Both the position numbers and the translations under genes were made by a program. DNA of 64,000 nt from Panacagrimonas sp965216845 (GTDB taxonomy: Bacteria; Pseudomonadota; Gammaproteobacteria; Nevskiales; Nevskiaceae). The stretch is from positions 1-64,000 of the forward strand of contig OZ244200.1 in NCBI GenBank assembly GCA_965216845.1. Reading direction: 5' to 3'. Below the pieces are notes generated by a model. It was given only the letters and a program-made list of their open reading frames with translations. It searched no databases and was not told the origin of the DNA. Positions 62,924 through 64,000 of the stretch are shown here, piece by piece (position 1 is the stretch's first letter; each line of letters opens with the position of its first letter).

Positions 62924-64000
62924 TCAGGACCTCAGACCCAGCACCTGCGAGGACAGGATGTTTCGCTGAATCTCGTTGGAACCGCCGTAGATCGTCGCCG
63001 GTCGCGCGTTGTAGTAGCTGGTCAGCCAGTCGAAGGTTTCGCCGCCGAGCGCCACATCACCGACCAGCCCCCCGGCGCTGCCCGCGGTCTCGACCAGCAA
63101 CTGCGAGATCTTCTGGAAGTTCTCGGTGCCGATGATCTTGAGCATGGACACGTCCGAGCCCAGCGTCTGGCCGCGACGCACCTGGTCGACGAAGCGCTCG
63201 TAGAGCGCGGCGTGATCCAGCACGTCCAGCTTGCAGCGCGCATAGTGGTCCATGAAGCCCTGATCCTGGGTCAGACCCAGTTGCAGCGCCAGCTCCTCGA
63301 GCCGCGCCATCGCGTACTGGCTCTGCTTGGGGCCGCCGATACCGACACGCTCGAACCCCAGCAGTGCCTTGGCGATGGTCCAGCCACGGTTGAGTTCTCC
63401 GACGATGTTGTCCCTGGGCACGCGCACGTCACGCAGGAAGGTTTCGCAGAATTCTTCGTGGCCGGCGAGATTGCGGATCGGTCGCAGCTCAATGCCCGGC
63501 GTGCTGGTTTCCGCCAGCAGGAAGCTGATGCCTTCCTGTTTCTTGGCGCTCTTGTCGGTGCGCACCAGCATGAAGATGTGGGTGGCGTCCTGCGCCAGTG
63601 AGGTCCAGGTCTTCTGGCCGTTGACGATGAAGTGATCGCCGTCCAGCACCGCCTCGGTACGCAGGCTGGCCAGGTCCGAACCGGCGTTGGGTTCGGAATA
63701 GCCCTGGCACCAGATGTGTTCGCCGGAGAGAATCTTCGGCAGGTAATAGGCTTTCTGTGCTTCGGTGCCGTGCTGAATCAGCAGTGGCCCGACCATGACG
63801 ATGCCCATGTCCGGCGCGCGGCCGATGCCGTGCAGCTCGAGCTCCTCCATGAAGATGACCAGCTTCGACGGCGACAGGCCCATGCCGCCGTATTGTTGCG
63901 GCCAGGCCGGCGCCAGCCAGCCCTTCCTGGACAGCGTCAGATACCAGTCCTTGATCTGCGCCCAGCGCAGGCGGGTCTTGGGGTAGCGCAGATGCTCCGG
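62924..64000 (-). CDS. Acyl-CoA dehydrogenase, 5' end beyond the window (copy 2)
   Basis: At least 359 residues are visible; by comparison with 7,788-8,939 the ATG should lie 75 bp past the window end. FAD and C-terminal motifs are as in copy 1 (GYSEPNAGSD, IYGGSNEIQRN). Between 63,332 and 63,869 the sequence differs from copy 1 in clusters (for example AETSTPGIELR for ADMNTPGIERR), while the flanks are identical. It is separated from the SDR by 31 nt and heads, as far as visible, the seven-gene minus-strand operon. Confidence 0.9.
   Translation of the reverse strand, partial: PEHLRYPKTRLRWAQIKDWYLTLSRKGWLAPAWPQQYGGMGLSPSKLVIFMEELELHGIGRAPDMGIVMVGPLLIQHGTEAQKAYYLPKILSGEHIWCQGYSEPNAGSDLASLRTEAVLDGDHFIVNGQKTWTSLAQDATHIFMLVRTDKSAKKQEGISFLLAETSTPGIELRPIRNLAGHEEFCETFLRDVRVPRDNIVGELNRGWTIAKALLGFERVGIGGPKQSQYAMARLEELALQLGLTQDQGFMDHYARCKLDVLDHAALYERFVDQVRRGQTLGSDVSMLKIIGTENFQKISQLLVETAGSAGGLVGDVALGGETFDWLTSYYNARPATIYGGSNEIQRNILSSQVLGLRS

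Overview
This GC-rich window is packed with operons of acyl-CoA chemistry: CoA ligases, five different acyl-CoA dehydrogenases, type III CoA-transferases, hotdog hydratases and thioesterases, SDRs, thiolase-fold enzymes with DUF35 partners, and a FadL porin. A complete copper membrane monooxygenase (CuMMO) locus sits among them. The protein styles (OmpP1/FadL, EmrAB-NodT, MoxR/VWA, AtuA family) suggest a hydrocarbon-, terpenoid- or steroid-degrading gammaproteobacterium, perhaps near Nevskiales. That placement is inference; there is no rRNA or other phylogenetic marker. I found no tRNA, rRNA, CRISPR array, transposase or phage gene.

Layout. Positions 1-8.9 kb hold a MoxR-VWA-thioesterase-hydrolase operon (+) converging on a CoA-transferase / acyl-CoA dehydrogenase / crotonase operon (-). 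Positions 9.4-16.8 kb hold an epoxide-hydrolase-like enzyme, a lipoprotein and a MarR-NodT-EmrA-EmrB efflux operon. Positions 16.98-23.1 kb, on the minus strand, read pmoC-pmoC-pmoA-pmoB-(uncharacterised exported protein)-wax ester synthase, with a divergent MerR regulator at 23.4 kb. Positions 24.3-47.6 kb are a long, mostly plus-strand catabolic array. Positions 47.6-52.8 kb hold a ring-hydrolase-like crotonase with an SDR, a nitroreductase, a thioesterase and a large CoA ligase. From 52,832 onward the sequence of positions 1-8.9 kb returns, in a longer version.

How it may work (inference). The CuMMO would hydroxylate or epoxidise a hydrocarbon in the membrane. CoA ligases would activate the derived acids, and dehydrogenases, MaoC hydratases and SDRs would carry out beta-oxidation. 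Two modules pair a thiolase without the nucleophilic cysteine with a DUF35 protein, as in the Ltp2/ChsH2 and Sal steroid aldolases, so retro-aldol cleavage of branched or cyclic side chains is plausible. A MenB/BadI-like crotonase could open an alicyclic ring. The wax ester synthase could store the alcohols or acyl-CoAs. A palindrome, CTAAC-N4-GTTAG, recurs upstream of five or six of these operons and probably defines a regulon whose regulator is not encoded here. The pmo genes have different, duplicated promoters and their own MerR neighbour.

Structural oddities. Positions 1-8,864 and 52,966-64,000 are two copies of one segment, 52,965 bp apart. They look identical for about 7.7 kb. The first copy then lacks 2,171 bp present in the second, with a 7-bp microhomology at the break, and a later 540-bp patch diverges. 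Either a large tandem duplication or an assembly artefact would explain this. pmoC with its promoter is separately duplicated in tandem (unit about 991 bp).
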